A stretch of DNA of 64,000 nt from Ascochyta rabiei. Taxonomy: Eukaryota > Ascomycota > Dothideomycetes > Pleosporales > Didymellaceae. The notes under the pieces were generated by a model. The model searched no databases and was not told where the DNA came from. It saw only the letters and a program-made list of their open reading frames with translations. Position numbers and translations under genes: made by a program. The DNA lies in the NCBI RefSeq assembly GCF_004011695.2, contig NC_082421.1, positions 1,349,299-1,413,298 on the forward strand, written 5' to 3'. Positions 47,414-60,100 of the stretch are shown here, piece after piece; position 1 is the first letter of the stretch; each line of letters begins with the position of its first letter.

Positions 47414-49192
47414 CTATATAGCTTTAAATAACTTAGGCAGCGTTGTCTAGCGCAGAGACGCTGCTGGCGCGCTCTTAAAGCGGGCCTGCAACTGCGCAAT
47501 CTTAACGCGCCTGTCTGCTTCCTCTTCTTCTTCCTTGCTGTTGTCTTTGCTGTCCTTAATCTCCTCTACCTCGTAAGTCGTCTCTAGAGCCTTAACCTTG
47601 ATGCTTAGCGTCTTCTTCCCCTTAATCTCACCTCCCGCGATGCCCTCTAGGCCTAACTATTCATTGAATTGCTTAGCTGTAAGACAGACATCTAGACGCT
47701 TCTTCCTGACTAGCTTAATAAAGACGTTAACGCCCTAGGAGCAGATCTTGTGCTTAATCTAAGTCTTTAGTATGGCGTTGTCCAGCATAACCAGGAGCAC
47801 GCCCCAGCCCAGGCCTTTAGCCACCCTGTACCACTTAAATGCTCTAGCAAGCTGCGCCTGAAAGAGATCCTGCTCTTTCTTAGAAGGGTTAGGGTTAGAG
47901 TTAACTAAGTGCAGGAGAGAGTCTATAGCCTCTGTTTGGCAGAGGCCCTTACTAAATTAATTTGTCTTGTTGCTGCTGACGAGCTTGTTGTTGTGTTTAA
48001 TCAGCGCTAGCTTGTTAGCTAACGCCTTGCCTAGGAGCGCCTGCGCCTACCTGTACTTGATGTGCACTAACTTTATTACTTTGTTGTAGACGTTGCATCG
48101 CTCCCACGCAGAGCAGAACGCTTAGTCTGCGCTGCTCTGCTGTGAGGGATTAACTAACATTGCACGTAAATGCTGCAGCTGCGAAGAAGGGGCGTTGTAC
48201 TGCGCAGCTACTCTGCCGCTAAAGAGCGTTCCGCGCTTTTGCCAGACCTGGAGGAAGTAGGCAGCGTGCTCTTGAGACGACGAGCTCCCAAGAGCGCGCG
48301 CCTTGGCTACAAACTCGCGTGCCTTTAGGTAAGGCGTCTTAACAGCGTTGTAGAAGTTTAACTTCTTCTTGTTGCTGCCTACAGCTTCCTGCTTAAAAAG
48401 CTATAATATAACCTCCTTGTCCTTAGAGGATATAGACGCGTAGGCGCCACGTTCATCGTCGCCTGCCCTCTGGTCTGGCGCAACGAGGCCAAGATCCAGG
48501 CTGCGCTCTATTAGGGCAGCTTTGTGTTTCTTAATGCGTTCCCGCTCAGCGCGGCGGTTGTTGTTAGTAACAGTGGTGGTGGTGTGCTGCTCCTCTACCG
48601 GCCGCTCTCTGGGCTGCTGTCCTAGCCGCTCTCTGGGCTGCTCTCCTGGCTGCTCTTCCAGTTCGCTGAGTTGCTCAGATGGCTGAGGGCTGGCTGCCGG
48701 CGTCTCGACCGCTTCCGTGCGAGCGCGCTTGGGCGACAGCGCTGGTGCAGAGGGTGCTGGTCGTTTCTTGCGTTAGGTCAGAGGGGAGGCAGACGGCTTC
48801 TGCGCAGACGGCGGCTCTACTATGCCATCTTCCGCAAGCGACTGAGCTGCGCAGACCAGACGGTCCCAGGTATCGTTCGGCAGGACGTCGTCGGCGAGCG
48901 TCTTGCGCAGAAGCCAGATCGCTGACAAGACAGAGTGGGCAATGAAGACGGGCTTGCAGACGCTGGCATTGTTACAGGTGGGGATTAGCCATCCTGCGCT
49001 GTGCGGACGAGCACCTGGATCACGCTGCAAGCGTGAGATGGTTGCTTAGCAGAAGAAGAGCTTCTTGTAGTCCTTATTTGGCGGTTTATACCCATACTTG
49101 CTGCTAAAACTAGCTTTGCTAGCTGGAGGGAAGCTGCGAGCGCTGCTATTGAACTGCTCTGCAGCGTTGTATAGCGCGGTAGACCAGTACAT
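47414..49192 (-). pseudogene. Module A partner ORF (~592 codons, unknown family), interrupted by point stops
   Basis: ATG at 49192 opens one frame that continues to 47414 without a detectable indel. Readable blocks: PPNKDYKKLFFC, ATISRLQRDPGARPHSAG, SVCKPVFIAHSVLSAIWLL, a Gln/Arg/Glu-rich linker, NNNRRAERERIKKHK, AYASISSKDKEVIL, LVHIKYR, and a charged C-terminus (VEEIKDSKDNSKEEEEEAD). About ten in-frame stops, mostly TAG. It is homologous along its length to the ORF at 55214-56977: where one copy has TGG (AIWLL) the other has TAG, and vice versa (KYR-stop-A here versus KYRWA there). I recognise no domain. It is divergent from the helicase ORF, 318 bp between starts. Confidence 0.75.
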
Positions 49193-49510
49193 GCTAAAGA
49201 GGTGTGTGTTGCTCCAGCCAAGCTGTGGGACAACAGAACAAGATGCTGGGTGGTGCTGGGGGCGGGGGCTGGTTTTTGACCAGGTCCCCTAAGGCGCGCG
49301 TTAGCCTAATGCACAAAATCGGGCCGCGCACAGATGTACCACCACACTACACCAACCAGCGTTGGCGGAACTTGAGGAGCAACAAACCTAAAACAATGTC
49401 TTAATAAGAGCGCGTTAATCCACAGCAGCAGTTAAAACAGAGAGGCTTGTCTCTAATAAACTACAAACCCTAACAGCATTTCCTGTCTATATAAACACCA
49501 ACACTATTAT
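49193..49510. promoter_or_regulatory. Divergent gap between module A ORFs
   Basis: 318 bp between two divergent ATGs. Contains 'ctatataaac' just before the helicase ATG. By position it is the shared promoter region of the ancestral gene pair. Confidence 0.4.
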
Positions 49511-50506
49511 ATGGAGTTGTTTAACAGCGTCTTTGCATACCTTCCTACTCACTATGTAGCTGTCTGTAAGACTCACTGTTAAGGTGTATTGTTGTTGCAG
49601 GTGTCCTCCCACCTATACAGCAGCCACCAGGAGCTGACTGTAGTAGCACAGAAGGCGATTGCGTCTGCAGCCAGAACGCTCACGGGATAGGCAACGTCTG
49701 CGGACGAGGTTGTATATCTATTGCCTAAGGCACAGCTACTACCTTACTTGGCCCTGTACAAAGATAGATTTAAGTGTAAAGTAGAGCTATGTAAGTACAT
49801 CGCGCGCGCGCTGCAGGGCATAAAGGACCACTGCAGGAAGGAGCATGGGTGGGACAACCTGCGCAGGAGAGGGCGGCCGCATTAGGGCGCATAACCACTA
49901 CCAGGCAGCCAGATGTGGACGGGGGAAGTATGGTGCCAGAAGTTCTAGCCCACTGGCTAGCTTAGACGGCTGTTTGAGGTCAGCCAGCCTGCAGATGAGG
50001 CCACGCAGGGCGTCGCTGTTAAAGAGGAAAACCTGCAACGCGCCCTTGAGACGTTATTTACCTAGAGCAGCATAGTGGTAAAGAAGGCTCAGCAAGACGC
50101 GCACGGCCAGATTGAGCCAGACAGTAACTGCTACGTTTAGCGCAAGTGGCTGAGAAGAAGCCGCTGGGCTCGCCACCTTGGCCATTTCGACCGCAGCTGG
50201 CTGCTGACGCAGCTCCAGAGGCCCAGCAAGACAGAGAATGCGCTCGCGAGGGTGTGCTGGGTGGTTGAGATAGTTATCTATAAGGCCTAGCAAGCATTGT
50301 TGCCTAAGGTAGTTAGGTTCCCCGCTGTGCAGTATATTAAGCGCCGCGAGGTAGGAGCACTAGACAGCAAGCATCTGTTTAACGCGCTCCAGACAGGGAA
50401 GACGATGATTAAGTACAGTTGCTGCTGGCTGTCTATTGTCTGCTACATCTGGCGGACGCACAAGCTGGCTGAGCCAGAGCCAGAGCCACAGGCTGCCAGC
50501 GCCGCG

Positions 50507-50548
<42 letters not shown>

Positions 50549-53500
50549 GATGTGCTCAGCCAGCGGCCAGACAATAGTAGAGCAGGCACGCAGGAGACTT
50601 TAACAGCAAGGACAATTAGCGGGAGAAAGCCGCGGTATCGACTGACTGGCAAACAGACGCAAGCGCTGTGGCAGATCTAGCAGGTAGTGTGTGCGGAGCA
50701 GCCCAGCAGCAAGAATACAGACAATAACAATAATAATAACAATAAAAGCGAGCTGGATAATGACACAGAGAAGGAGCTAGAGCGCCTTGTTCTCGCCTTT
50801 CTACTTTTGCTGCTGGACCACCACGTTAAGGATGATTACTACAGAAGCGCCCTAGTTAGCGCAACCGCCGTGCTAGGCGTGGACCGCAACTGCGGGTGGA
50901 AGAGCCCCCTTGTGTATACAACGTCGCTGTCTGCTATTGTAACAGTAGCTAAGATGCTAGTGCTGTACAGCGCAGTGCAGGGGCAGAAGAAAGCGGTAGC
51001 AGATCTTATAGAAGCAGAGTTGTGGGCGCAGGAGGACGCAGAGGACATAGCGCGGAGCCACGTAGAGCTGGTGCAGGAGATAGTTAACTGCTTCATAACG
51101 CTAAGCACGCACGGTAGCCTGCCCACGCCTATAGACTGGGTGCTACAGCTACGGGCGTATGGCAAGAAGATCAGGGGCGAGGTGACTGCGGAGGGCACCG
51201 TTCAGTGGGTAGGAGACATAATCCTGCATGGCTACACGCAGTACAGCATGCCTGCGCTGCGCTCAATAATCTACGGCCTGGTGGAGACAACGCGTAGGGA
51301 ACTGGAGAGGGACTTGCTGCTTCTGGACGTCGACGAGCTCGGCCAGCTCGCTGAGGGAGCGACCCCGTTGCCGACGATCGAATGGGACAAGATTGTGGAC
51401 AATCCCGCCGAGCTGCGGTCTGGATTCAACTTCTTCTAGGACAAGCGCAACACGTTTGGCGGCGTAGACGGAAGCTGCTGGCTAGACTAACAGATTGTTA
51501 AGGAGAAGAAGCTGCGAGAGGCGTTTGTTAACGTGAAAGCTTTTGTGCCTGGTGGGAGCGGCGTGACGTGGGTAGAGAAGCGGGTGCAGAGATACGAAAA
51601 GGCGCTGCGGCTGTTCTGCAAGCACTTGCTGGTGCTTGTGCACATAACAGGTGGTGCGCCTGCCTATGGTACAGAGCTGGTGACGGTCACGCACACCAAC
51701 ATGCCTAACGCAGAGAGCCGCAGGCTGTTTGTTAAGGACGGGCTGATGGTGTACGTGACCATGTACCACAAAGGCATCAGGCAGACCAGCAATGCCAAGG
51801 TCATTTACCGCTACCTGCCGCGCGAAGTGGGCGAGCTGCTGTTCTACTACCTGTGGATGGTCCTCCCGTTCTGGCAGAAGCTGGAGCGCGCATCGAGCAG
51901 GCGCCACGTCCCAGAGCCCAGCGCCTTCCTATAGGAGCCGATTAGAGAGGAGACGTAGGCTGGCCCGCAGCGAAGGAAGAAGCAGCGGCTCGTTAACGAA
52001 GATGAGGAGGAGGAGGACAGAGAGGGAGTTGGAGAGGAAGAAGAAGAAGAAGAGGGAGAAGGGAGCAACAAAGACGAGCGCAGCACCTAGACAGGATTAG
52101 GCAGGAAACGCAAGCGAGCAGCTGTAAAGAAGCTGCAGCGGTAGGGTACAGACCAAGTGCGGCAAGCCATCGAGCGCGTTATGCTGCACTGGCTCTAGAC
52201 CAAGCTTAACATTTAGATCTAGAGGCACAACACTAAGGCCACCTTCCGCTAGTACCTTTAAGACAAGGACATCCTGAAGGCGCTCAACTGGGCTGACAAC
52301 GAGGGAGAAGAAGACGTGGAAGACGACCCGATCGATCTGGGATCCGGGCACGGGTCCAAGTTTGCTGGTCAGATCTACGGCAGGCCCATAGATAAGTCGC
52401 CTTTTAGCATTATGGCGCAGCAACAGGCACTCTGGCAGGTTAGCATTGCCTGGCACCGCTTTCTACAGTTTAGCTCGACATTAAAGACGCCGCCCGCGAA
52501 GGGGACCTAGGCTGCTGAAGCTAGAAAGGAGGCGGTGGAGGAACAGTTCTGGCGCTGGAAGCAGATGCGGAGGGTGGACGTTCAGGCGGCGCTCGAGCGG
52601 CTGCAGGGGAAGGGCAGCACGTTTAGAAGCGTGCAGCAGCCTGCTATAGAGGCCATTATAAAGCAGAAGAGCCCTATAGTAGTAATTATAGGCATAGGCA
52701 GAGGTAAAAGCGCAACATTTATGCTGCCAGCGTCGTGCTCTACCGGCGTCACGATCGTGGTTGTCCCCGTGGTTGCGCTCAAGCAGAACATGATGGATCG
52801 CTGCAAAGCCGCTGGGATTGACTGCGTCCTGTGGGACAGCCAGCGGCCGCACAAGTGGGCTTCAATCGTGCTGGTGGTGCCTGAGTCTGTGGCCACGCTA
52901 GCATTTGAGCAGTTCATTAACCGGCAGCGATCTATAGGCTGGCTGGACTGCGTTGTTATTAACAAGTGCCACACCATACTGGACTTGGTTAAGGGCTGGC
53001 GGACCAAGGTGCTGAAGCTGCGCGAGCTGGTTAAGGCGGAAACACAGCTCGTGTGCTTGACAGCGACGCTGAAACCCACAGAGGAGAGCAAGTTCATCCG
53101 GCTGATGGCGCTGCCGCCAAAGGAGCAGTGCGAGTGGTTTCGTGCACTAATAAGCTGGCCTAACCTTGCGTACAAGGTGCACTGGTACAACTATTAAGAA
53201 AAGAGCAAAGCCGACGTGCTGGCAGAGCTAGTGGAGGAGAAGAAGCAACAGTACCTGCTGCCTGGCCAGATCGTGGTGTACACTAACTCTAGAAAGAAGG
53301 CGCAGGGGTACGCTGCGATGTTGGGAGCTGTCTGCTACCACTGCGAGGTGGGCACGCCAGAGGAGAAGCTGGAGATCTTGCGCTAGCTCACAGAAGGGAC
53401 AGAGCACGTGTTTGTGGCGACGAACGCGCTGGGGCTAGGGATCGACAGAGAGACTGTCAGGGCAGTCTTGTTCGCTGGGTTGAGGAACACGCAGAAAATG

Positions 53501-54454
53501 CGCGACGTAATGCAGATGGGAGGACGTGCAGGCTGCAGCGGGCTTCCCAGCGAGGTTATTTTTATCAGAGGCGCCACGTACAGCCCGCAAGGCAAGCAAT
53601 ATGCTGGCGGCTGGGCTAAAGACACAGAGGAGGGTGTGCGCGAGCTTGTTAAGGGTGACGGCTGCATGAGAGTTATTATAGACCGCGAGATGGACAGAAA
53701 CCACACCAGAGAGGGCTGCGAGCCAGGAGAAGAGCCGTGCGGCTGGTGCCAGCTGCGGGTGCACAGCGCTGGAGCAGAGGTAGAAGCAGTCGTGGGCGAC
53801 GAGGACGAGACAGAGAGGGCCGAGTTCAACGCCCAGCTGCAGGCGCGCAGGAACTTGAGCCAGCAGGAGAGGGAGCTGGCGTCGCGCGAGCAGCAGGAGG
53901 TGCAGAGGCTGGAGGAGATGCTTGAGTCTTGGAAGGCGTGCTGCCAGTGGTGCCGGGCGAAGGAACATGCGGATGCAGGCCAGCACCAGCTTGCCTACTG
54001 CAATCGACTGCAGGCAGATAAGGTGCGCGATAGAGTGAAGGACGTTGCGAAGATGATCTGGGAGCAAGCAATCTGGGAGAATTTCAGCTGCTGCTTCTAG
54101 TGCGGTGTTCCCCAGTCGATTTGCGACAGCTTCGAGCCCCATCCAGATGGTGGCTGGCAGAAAAACTTGGCGATTGGCTGCCAGTTTAAGGCTGTGCTGC
54201 TTACGTTGATGATGTGCGTGTGGACGGCGTAGGGAAGCACGTTTGACGACTGGGTGCGGGTACAGATGCAGAGAGAGGGGATTAGGCAGAAAGAGGAGGT
54301 GGAATTCGACAAGGTACTTGTGTGGATAGGTAGCACGGTATGGTGGGGCGGCATACAGAGCAGCAAGATGTGCTAGGTATTTGTCTTGTTTGTGTCGTAC
54401 GTTGAAAGGAATGGCAGCTTGCTACAGGAGGACAGCGCAGCTAGTAGTAACTGA
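49511..54454 (+). pseudogene. Module A telomere-linked RecQ helicase with OrsD-like N-terminus, interrupted by point stops
   Basis: ATG at 49511; one frame runs 1648 codons to TGA at 54454, broken only by stops. N-terminus: AYLPTHYVAVCKTHC, then FKCKVELC plus GIKDHCRKEHGW, the two-part zinc-finger pattern of the OrsD (DUF3505) family. A (GAC)n run at about 50506-50550 encodes poly-Asp. Helicase core: RSVQQPAIEAI, a Walker A form IGIGRGKSATF (about 52700), VVINKCH where DECH is expected (about 52955), FVATNALGLGIDRETV, and MGGRAGCSGLPSE as motif VI. C-terminal CGWC, a CQWC...H...C CCHC knuckle (about 53941-54000) and CGVPQSIC follow. Stops (TAG-rich) sit where Gln would fit, e.g. before TGLGRKRK and QVVCAEQ. 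Altered motif II and the lost Arg in motif VI make activity unlikely. Confidence 0.85.
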
Positions 54455-54739
54455 GGCTTGCGTGAGAAACACGCAAAAGTTAGAACTAACGCAACTACCA
54501 CAACGTAAGGCATAAACAAAGAGATAACCAAATTATAGTTGTAGGTTATTATGTTTAAGTCGATTTATAATTTATAGTTGTTTAACGCTGCAGATTTATA
54601 GTTACGTGTCTTGAAGATACAGAGGCAGACTAACTAGCGCGTTAGTATCACGCAGAAGTTAGAAAGTGCAAAACAGCCAAATAGCAACACAGACACTTTA
54701 GAGACGTAGAAAGAAACGCCTAGAGAAGGGCCACCGACC
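54455..54739. other. AT-rich tail with a direct repeat
   Basis: 'cacgcaaaagttagaac' (about 54471) and 'cacgcagaagttagaaa' (about 54649) form a direct repeat about 178 bp apart just after the module A helicase. No gene. Confidence 0.5.
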
Positions 54740-54835
54740 AAAGTAGTCCCTACAACCCGAGTGATACCTGCAAACCCAAGTAAAGCCCCCTAACCCAAGT
54801 AGAGCCCCTATCCCAAATGGGTAGTTGCAGTGTAC
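54740..54835. repeat. Short minisatellite tail of module A (AACCCAAGTAGAGCCCC type)
   Basis: Four to five degenerate units: 'aaagtagtccctacaaccc', 'aacccaagtaaagcccc', 'aacccaagtagagcccc', 'cccaaatgggtagttgc'. The same motif forms the longer array after module B at 62040-62780. Confidence 0.75.
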
Positions 54836-55039
54836 CTTCACTGGAGTTACAGCTTTAGGTTTGTTAGTAACAACGGCTACAGGACACTTGCGTATTTTTA
54901 GTCACAACGTACGCTGGAATACTATTCAGTTATACGCTGGAATTCCATTTTCAAGTCTGTTCAAGCTGAGATGCGGCCGACGCTCTTGCAGCACTTAACT
55001 CTGTTATCTATGCAACCCCCAGCATCATTGTCCTATTGG

Positions 55040-55095
55040 TTGGTAGTGTTGGGGTTGGTGCTTGTAGTTGGGGTTAGTTAGGGTTAGGCTAGCGC
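55040..55095 (+). repeat. Interstitial telomere-like seed between modules
   Basis: 'gttggggttagttaggg' then 'ttaggctagcg' gives two to three TTAGGG-like units on the plus strand, in telomeric orientation. It lies between the module A tail and the 3' end of the module B minus-strand ORF. Confidence 0.65.
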
Positions 55096-55213
55096 GCGGA
55101 GGACCAGGGCCGCGCTGCATCACCACAACAGAACAACTCTGCAAACAGTAACACAAGAAGTAAACACACTTACTACACAGCACAGAATAAAAAATTGTAG
55201 TACGCTATTTGCC

Positions 55214-56977
55214 TTAAAAAGGCTTATACAGCTTAAGCAAAGTAAGTTGGCACATTAGACGGACGGGTGCAGGGCTTTTTGCTGTCTTCTGGGCGGGCGC
55301 AGGCTCAACGTTATTTTCGTCCCTGCCGCCTTCGCTGTCCTCCACCTTGCTGTCTTTAATCTCCTCCACCTGTGTCGCCAACATAGGCATGTTTGCCTTA
55401 ATTAACAGCGTTGCCTTCTTGCTGATAGATCTGCCAGAGATGCCCTCTGAGCCCAGCCAGGCGTCTAAGGCTATGCTTGCTTTGTAGGCCTCCAGATTCA
55501 CCTTTATAACCAGCTCGAGCCAGATGTGCCAGAAGGGGACGCGGAGATTGTTCTCTACCTACGAGTTGGAGATAATGTTGTGCGGCATCAGGCAGAGCAT
55601 GCCCCAGCCTAGCTGCTTGGCTGCTTCGTACCAGCGGAGCGCCTGGTGCAGCTGCCTCTTGAACCGCTGTCGCTGCTCAGGCCCTGAAGCGGCGGTGACA
55701 GACAGCAGCAGGGCGTCTATGGCCTTAGAGCTGACCTTGCCCTTGCCGTATTGGTTGTTGCCCTTGTTGTTCAGCCTTGCGGCGTCCTGCGCCTGGATCT
55801 GGTCGATCTTCTTGGTGTAGGCCTTGCCGAGGAAAGCTATGGCCCAGCGGTACTTGATGTGGATGATGTCCAGCTCCTGCTTGTAGCGATCGCACAGGCT
55901 CCAGGCGGAGGCGAGCGCGCTCTGGAGCACTGTTGAGGCGCTGCTCTTCTGCGACAGCTGCCAGCGGCTGCGGGAGGAAGCGGGTGGGTGGGTTTCCCCA
56001 GGCTCCTGCGTAAAAGGCGATCCTTGCATACGCCAGCTTCGCAGGAAGGCAGCAGCCGAGACCTGGGAAGCAGCATTGCCAATGGAGCGGGCCTTGTTGA
56101 GCATGCCAGAAGCTGTCAGGTAAGGCGCTGTGGCGCTGCTGTACAGGTTGTTGTTGTCGTCTACTGGCTGCTTGAGGATCCATGAAATGAACGGCTTGTC
56201 CTGGCGCGAGATGGAGGCATAGGCACCGTGTTCCCTACGAGATGCCGACTTGGGCGGCGGTACCAATCTAAGGTCCTGCTTCTTCTGCGCTTGCATGAGC
56301 TCCAGCTTCTTGGCGCGCTCTTGCTTAGCACGGCGATTTTTGTTGGTGATGGTCGTGATCTGGGCGGGTTCCTCCTGGCTGATCTGTTCACGGACAGGCT
56401 CCTCAGGCTCAGGCTCCTCTAACCTGTCAGACTCGTTTGACCTTGACAGCTGCGGCGTTGTTGGGCTGGGAGGCTTGGTGGCTAGCTGGAGACGCTTCGA
56501 CAGCAGCGCCGAACTTGACGCAGCAGCGCGCTTTGTTGACTGCGGTGGGGAGTCGCAGGGCTGCTGCGCTGAAGGGGGTTCTGTTTAAAAGCTGTCGCTC
56601 GCGCTGTTGGCAAGGTCCTGCGCTGCAGAGACCAGCCGCGCCCACGTATCAGCAGGCAACGCGCTTTCAGCGAGCGTCTCCCTTAACAGCTATATCGCTG
56701 ACAGCACAGAGTGGGCGACAAAGACAGGCTTGCAGACACTCGTCTTGTCTAGAACTAGCCAGCCTGCGCTGTGCGGGCGGAGTAGAGCATTACGCTGCGA
56801 GTTTGAGACGGTCGCCCTGCTCTAGAACAGCTTTTAGTAGTCCTTGTTTGGCAGGTTGTATGCGAGCCTGTGGGCAAAGCTAGACTCGCTGGCCAAGGGG
56901 AAGCTCTGAGGCCTGCCATCGAATTGCTTGGCGGCATCTTCCAGCGCGGAGATCCACGGCAGATTAGATGGCGACAT
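55214..56977 (-). pseudogene. Module B partner ORF (~588 codons, unknown family), interrupted by few point stops
   Basis: ATG at 56977 (SPSNLPWISALEDAAKQFDG) opens one frame to 55214. Only about five stops interrupt it and no frameshift is seen; the stretch 55559-56296 alone is open for 245 codons. Blocks shared with module A: PNKDY, RPHSAGWLVLDKTSVCKPVF, LPADTWARLVSAAQDL, an Arg/Glu/Pro-rich linker with NKNRRAKQERAKKLE, AYASISRQDKPFISWILKQP, IIHIKYRWAIAFLGKAY, QALRWYEAAKQLGWGMLC, SGRSISKKATLLIKA and TQVEEIKDSKVEDSEGG. The stop between SNS and VENNLRVPFW is TAG. Composition suggests a soluble helical protein with a basic centre. No recognised domain. Divergent from the helicase ORF with 200 bp between starts. 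Confidence 0.75.
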
Positions 56978-57177
56978 GTTTGTTTGTTGACGTTGAAGAT
57001 GAGGGGAAAGAAGAAGCAGTCGTGTTGTGCTGAGCCCCTGGACCAGGGTAACGGCCTGAACGGAGATTGGTCCGTACATTATGAGCTGACGCAGAGGCTG
57101 GGGTGTGAAACTCAATATAACCTAGCAATAAGAACAGCGACTGCAGCGTTGGATCAAGCAAGAACCAAGCCACCAAC
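56978..57177. promoter_or_regulatory. Divergent gap between module B ORFs
   Basis: 200 bp between divergent ATGs at 56977 (minus) and 57178 (plus). By position, the shared promoter region of the ancestral pair. Confidence 0.4.
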
Positions 57178-60100
57178 ATGTTGGCAGAAGAAGTCGAGAA
57201 TCCGTGTTTTGAGCACTTGGCCGAGTACCAGGTTGCGGTGTGCAGAGCGTGCCGATACGCTGTATAGCCAGATCAGATCAAGAGCCACTTACACAAACAG
57301 CACAAGAAGTTACTTAAAAACGCTAAAGCGGTTAGAGAAGCTGTACGTTAGTGGGCAGACTTGCTACAGTACCCCACGGAGTTGGAGATACCCAGCAACG
57401 GCGTGCAGGCGATCCCCTAGCTGCCCGTATTTGACGACGGGCTGCTGTGTCAACTCGAACTAGAGACATGCCAACTAGTGTTCCGCAGCCTAAAGATGCT
57501 GAAAGAACATTGGCGTACGACACATGGGTGGTTAGCTAGAAAGAAATGTGGACGCTCTAGCTGAACCCAGGCAAAGGCGTTACAGGCCTAGCTTGAAGAT
57601 GGCTGCAAGCGCGTACACTGCCAGCGACTTTTTGGCAGCCGGCACGGATTACAGTACTTTGAGGTTTGTCACAACCTAGACAGCGGTCCGCAGCCTGTCC
57701 CTGTTAAGGGCGAGGCGGCGTGGGCGCGGGTAGGCGAGGAGATGGCCAAGACGTGGGCCAATGTTAAGAACTGGACGAAGACAACGATCGAAGACGGGGA
57801 GAAGGACGAGGCGGCCCCATGGCTGGAGCGGACTGGGTGGCTGCTGTACTTGAACAAACTGGATTATCCAGAATTGCTGGCAAGTGTTAAGAAGCCTAAT
57901 ATAGACCCGGAGAAAGATAAAGAGCCCGTTAAGGCTGCGATTTAGAGCGCGATGGATGGACTGGCCTGCGTGAGCCAGACATCTGTTATCAAGCGGACAG
58001 GCATATTTGTGCGCATAGAGGCTATTTGTACAGAGAAGCATCAGACTAGGTACACGCCGCTGCAGGCGTACATGGACAAGAAGTCGATCAAAGAGCGGTC
58101 ACGTCCATGGAAGCAGATACTGATGTTTTTTGCACAGACGCAGAGGGAGCACTGTTGGAACAGCCCTAAGTACCGCTTCACACAGCAGCAGCGCGAGGCG
58201 TGGGAGGCATTGATCAAGCAGGCAGAGAGAGACGTAGGCGGGGCAGAGATGGAGATAGCAGACGAGGATTAAGCCGAAGACGGCGAGGAAGAGGAAGACG
58301 AGATGATGATCGATGAGCTCGACGACGACGACGAGCAGGACCCGTCCGAACGCGACCATGAGCCCAAGCACGCGAAGCTGAGACCCGTCAAAAAAGCGTG
58401 CTTGGACTTTTGCATCGCGCTGCTCCAACAGACTATCTGCCGCAAGGAATACGACTGCGCGTTGGTGTGTGCGTTAGCTGTACTTAGCGTTAAAGAGGAC
58501 GGCTGGAAGGGCCCTAAGCTGTACCCGCCAATCTTGTTGTCTGTGATTAAAATTACCCGTTTCATGGTTGTGCAGCACGCGCTGGAGCTGTCTGAGCCGT
58601 TTGAAGAGCAGGCATTTGACGACGACAGCGCGTACAGGGGGAGCGATAGCGGCAGCAGTTTCCCTAGTCAGCGTCGACCAAAAGGCTGCTTAGAGTTTGT
58701 GCAGTAGATGATGGACAGGTTTATGGTGCGAGGTAGCTACAGCCTAATGTAGTAGATGCTCGACTTACGCACGTACGGGCTGAAGGTGCACTACAACACC
58801 ATGTTGCGCGGCCACGTTAAGTGGATAGGGAAGGATGAGCTGCTGTACAAGAACTTGCACTTTACTATAGCCTAGTTCTGCAGCATAGTGCACGGTATGC
58901 AGGCTAAGACCAAGCGAATACTGGTAGAGGAGCTGCTGTTTTGCAACGGGCAGACGGCCGATCAAGTCCCCCAGATTCCGTGGGAGCAGCTGCGCGACAA
59001 CCCGACTGACGAGCGGCCAGGGTGGAACTTTTTAAAGGACTACTGCACGCGCATGCCCGTAGATAGGGAGAAGTGGCTGTTTGAGCTCGTAGGGCAGGAC
59101 GCCAGCGTTAGGGAAAGATTTATCAAGCCAGGAACCCGCTCAGGCATTGACCGGAAAGAGGTGGAGCAGTACATGGATCGAGTGATTGCGTTTTAAGAGA
59201 AGCTGGCCGCGTTAGTGCATATGGCAGAAGGGCAACCCGCAAGGTGGCTAGAGTTGGGCAGCGTTCGACACAGCAACACTATCAAGGGGGGCCACTGAAA
59301 CATTTTTATTAAGGACGGCATAGTTGCGTTTGTTATGCGGTACTATAAGGGGTATGCTATAAGCAGTGATGTTAAGATCATTCACTGGTACTTGCCGCGC
59401 GAGGTGGGCGAGCTGGTGGTGTATTACATGTGGTTGGTGTTGCTGTTCCAGCAGTGGTTGGAAGCGATGGTGTGGGAGAAAGAGGCAATATTATCGCACA
59501 TGTGGCCAGCGGACCTCAGCGGACGGAAGTGGACAAGCGACCGATTTTGTGAAATACTGAAGCGTGAAAGCAGAGTAGGTTTAAAGCAAGAGTTGACGAT
59601 TGCAGCATACTGTGAGATTGCCATCAGCATTAGCCAGAGGTTTTTGCGGCCATTGTCGGCATTTTGAGCAGAGGAGGGAGAGGAGAATAAGGAGTGGAAT
59701 GAGGAGAATATGCTCGCCAATATTTAGGACAAGCAGGCCGGCCACAGCGCGTACGTAGCTGGCATGGTATACGCGCGCGGGATTATAGAGATAGCAGGCG
59801 TTACAGCAGACAGGCGGTAGCTGTTCCGCAACTTAAGCACTAATTGGCACTGGTTTTTGGGTTTCTAGTCCGCTGTAGACGCAGTGGCAGACGTTAAGAA
59901 GCGGAAGAAGGCGCTGTTTGAGAGCGAGGCCGACGAGGCGAGGATAGAGCGGCTGGAGCGGCTGAGGAAGATGGACCTGGCAGCGCAACTTAAGCGAATG
60001 AAGGGCAAGAAAGCAAAATTTAGAGGCGTGCAGAAGGAGGCTATTAAGGCAATTATTGCCGGTGAGAGCCCTGTTGTGGCTGTGATGCTGACTGGCGCAG

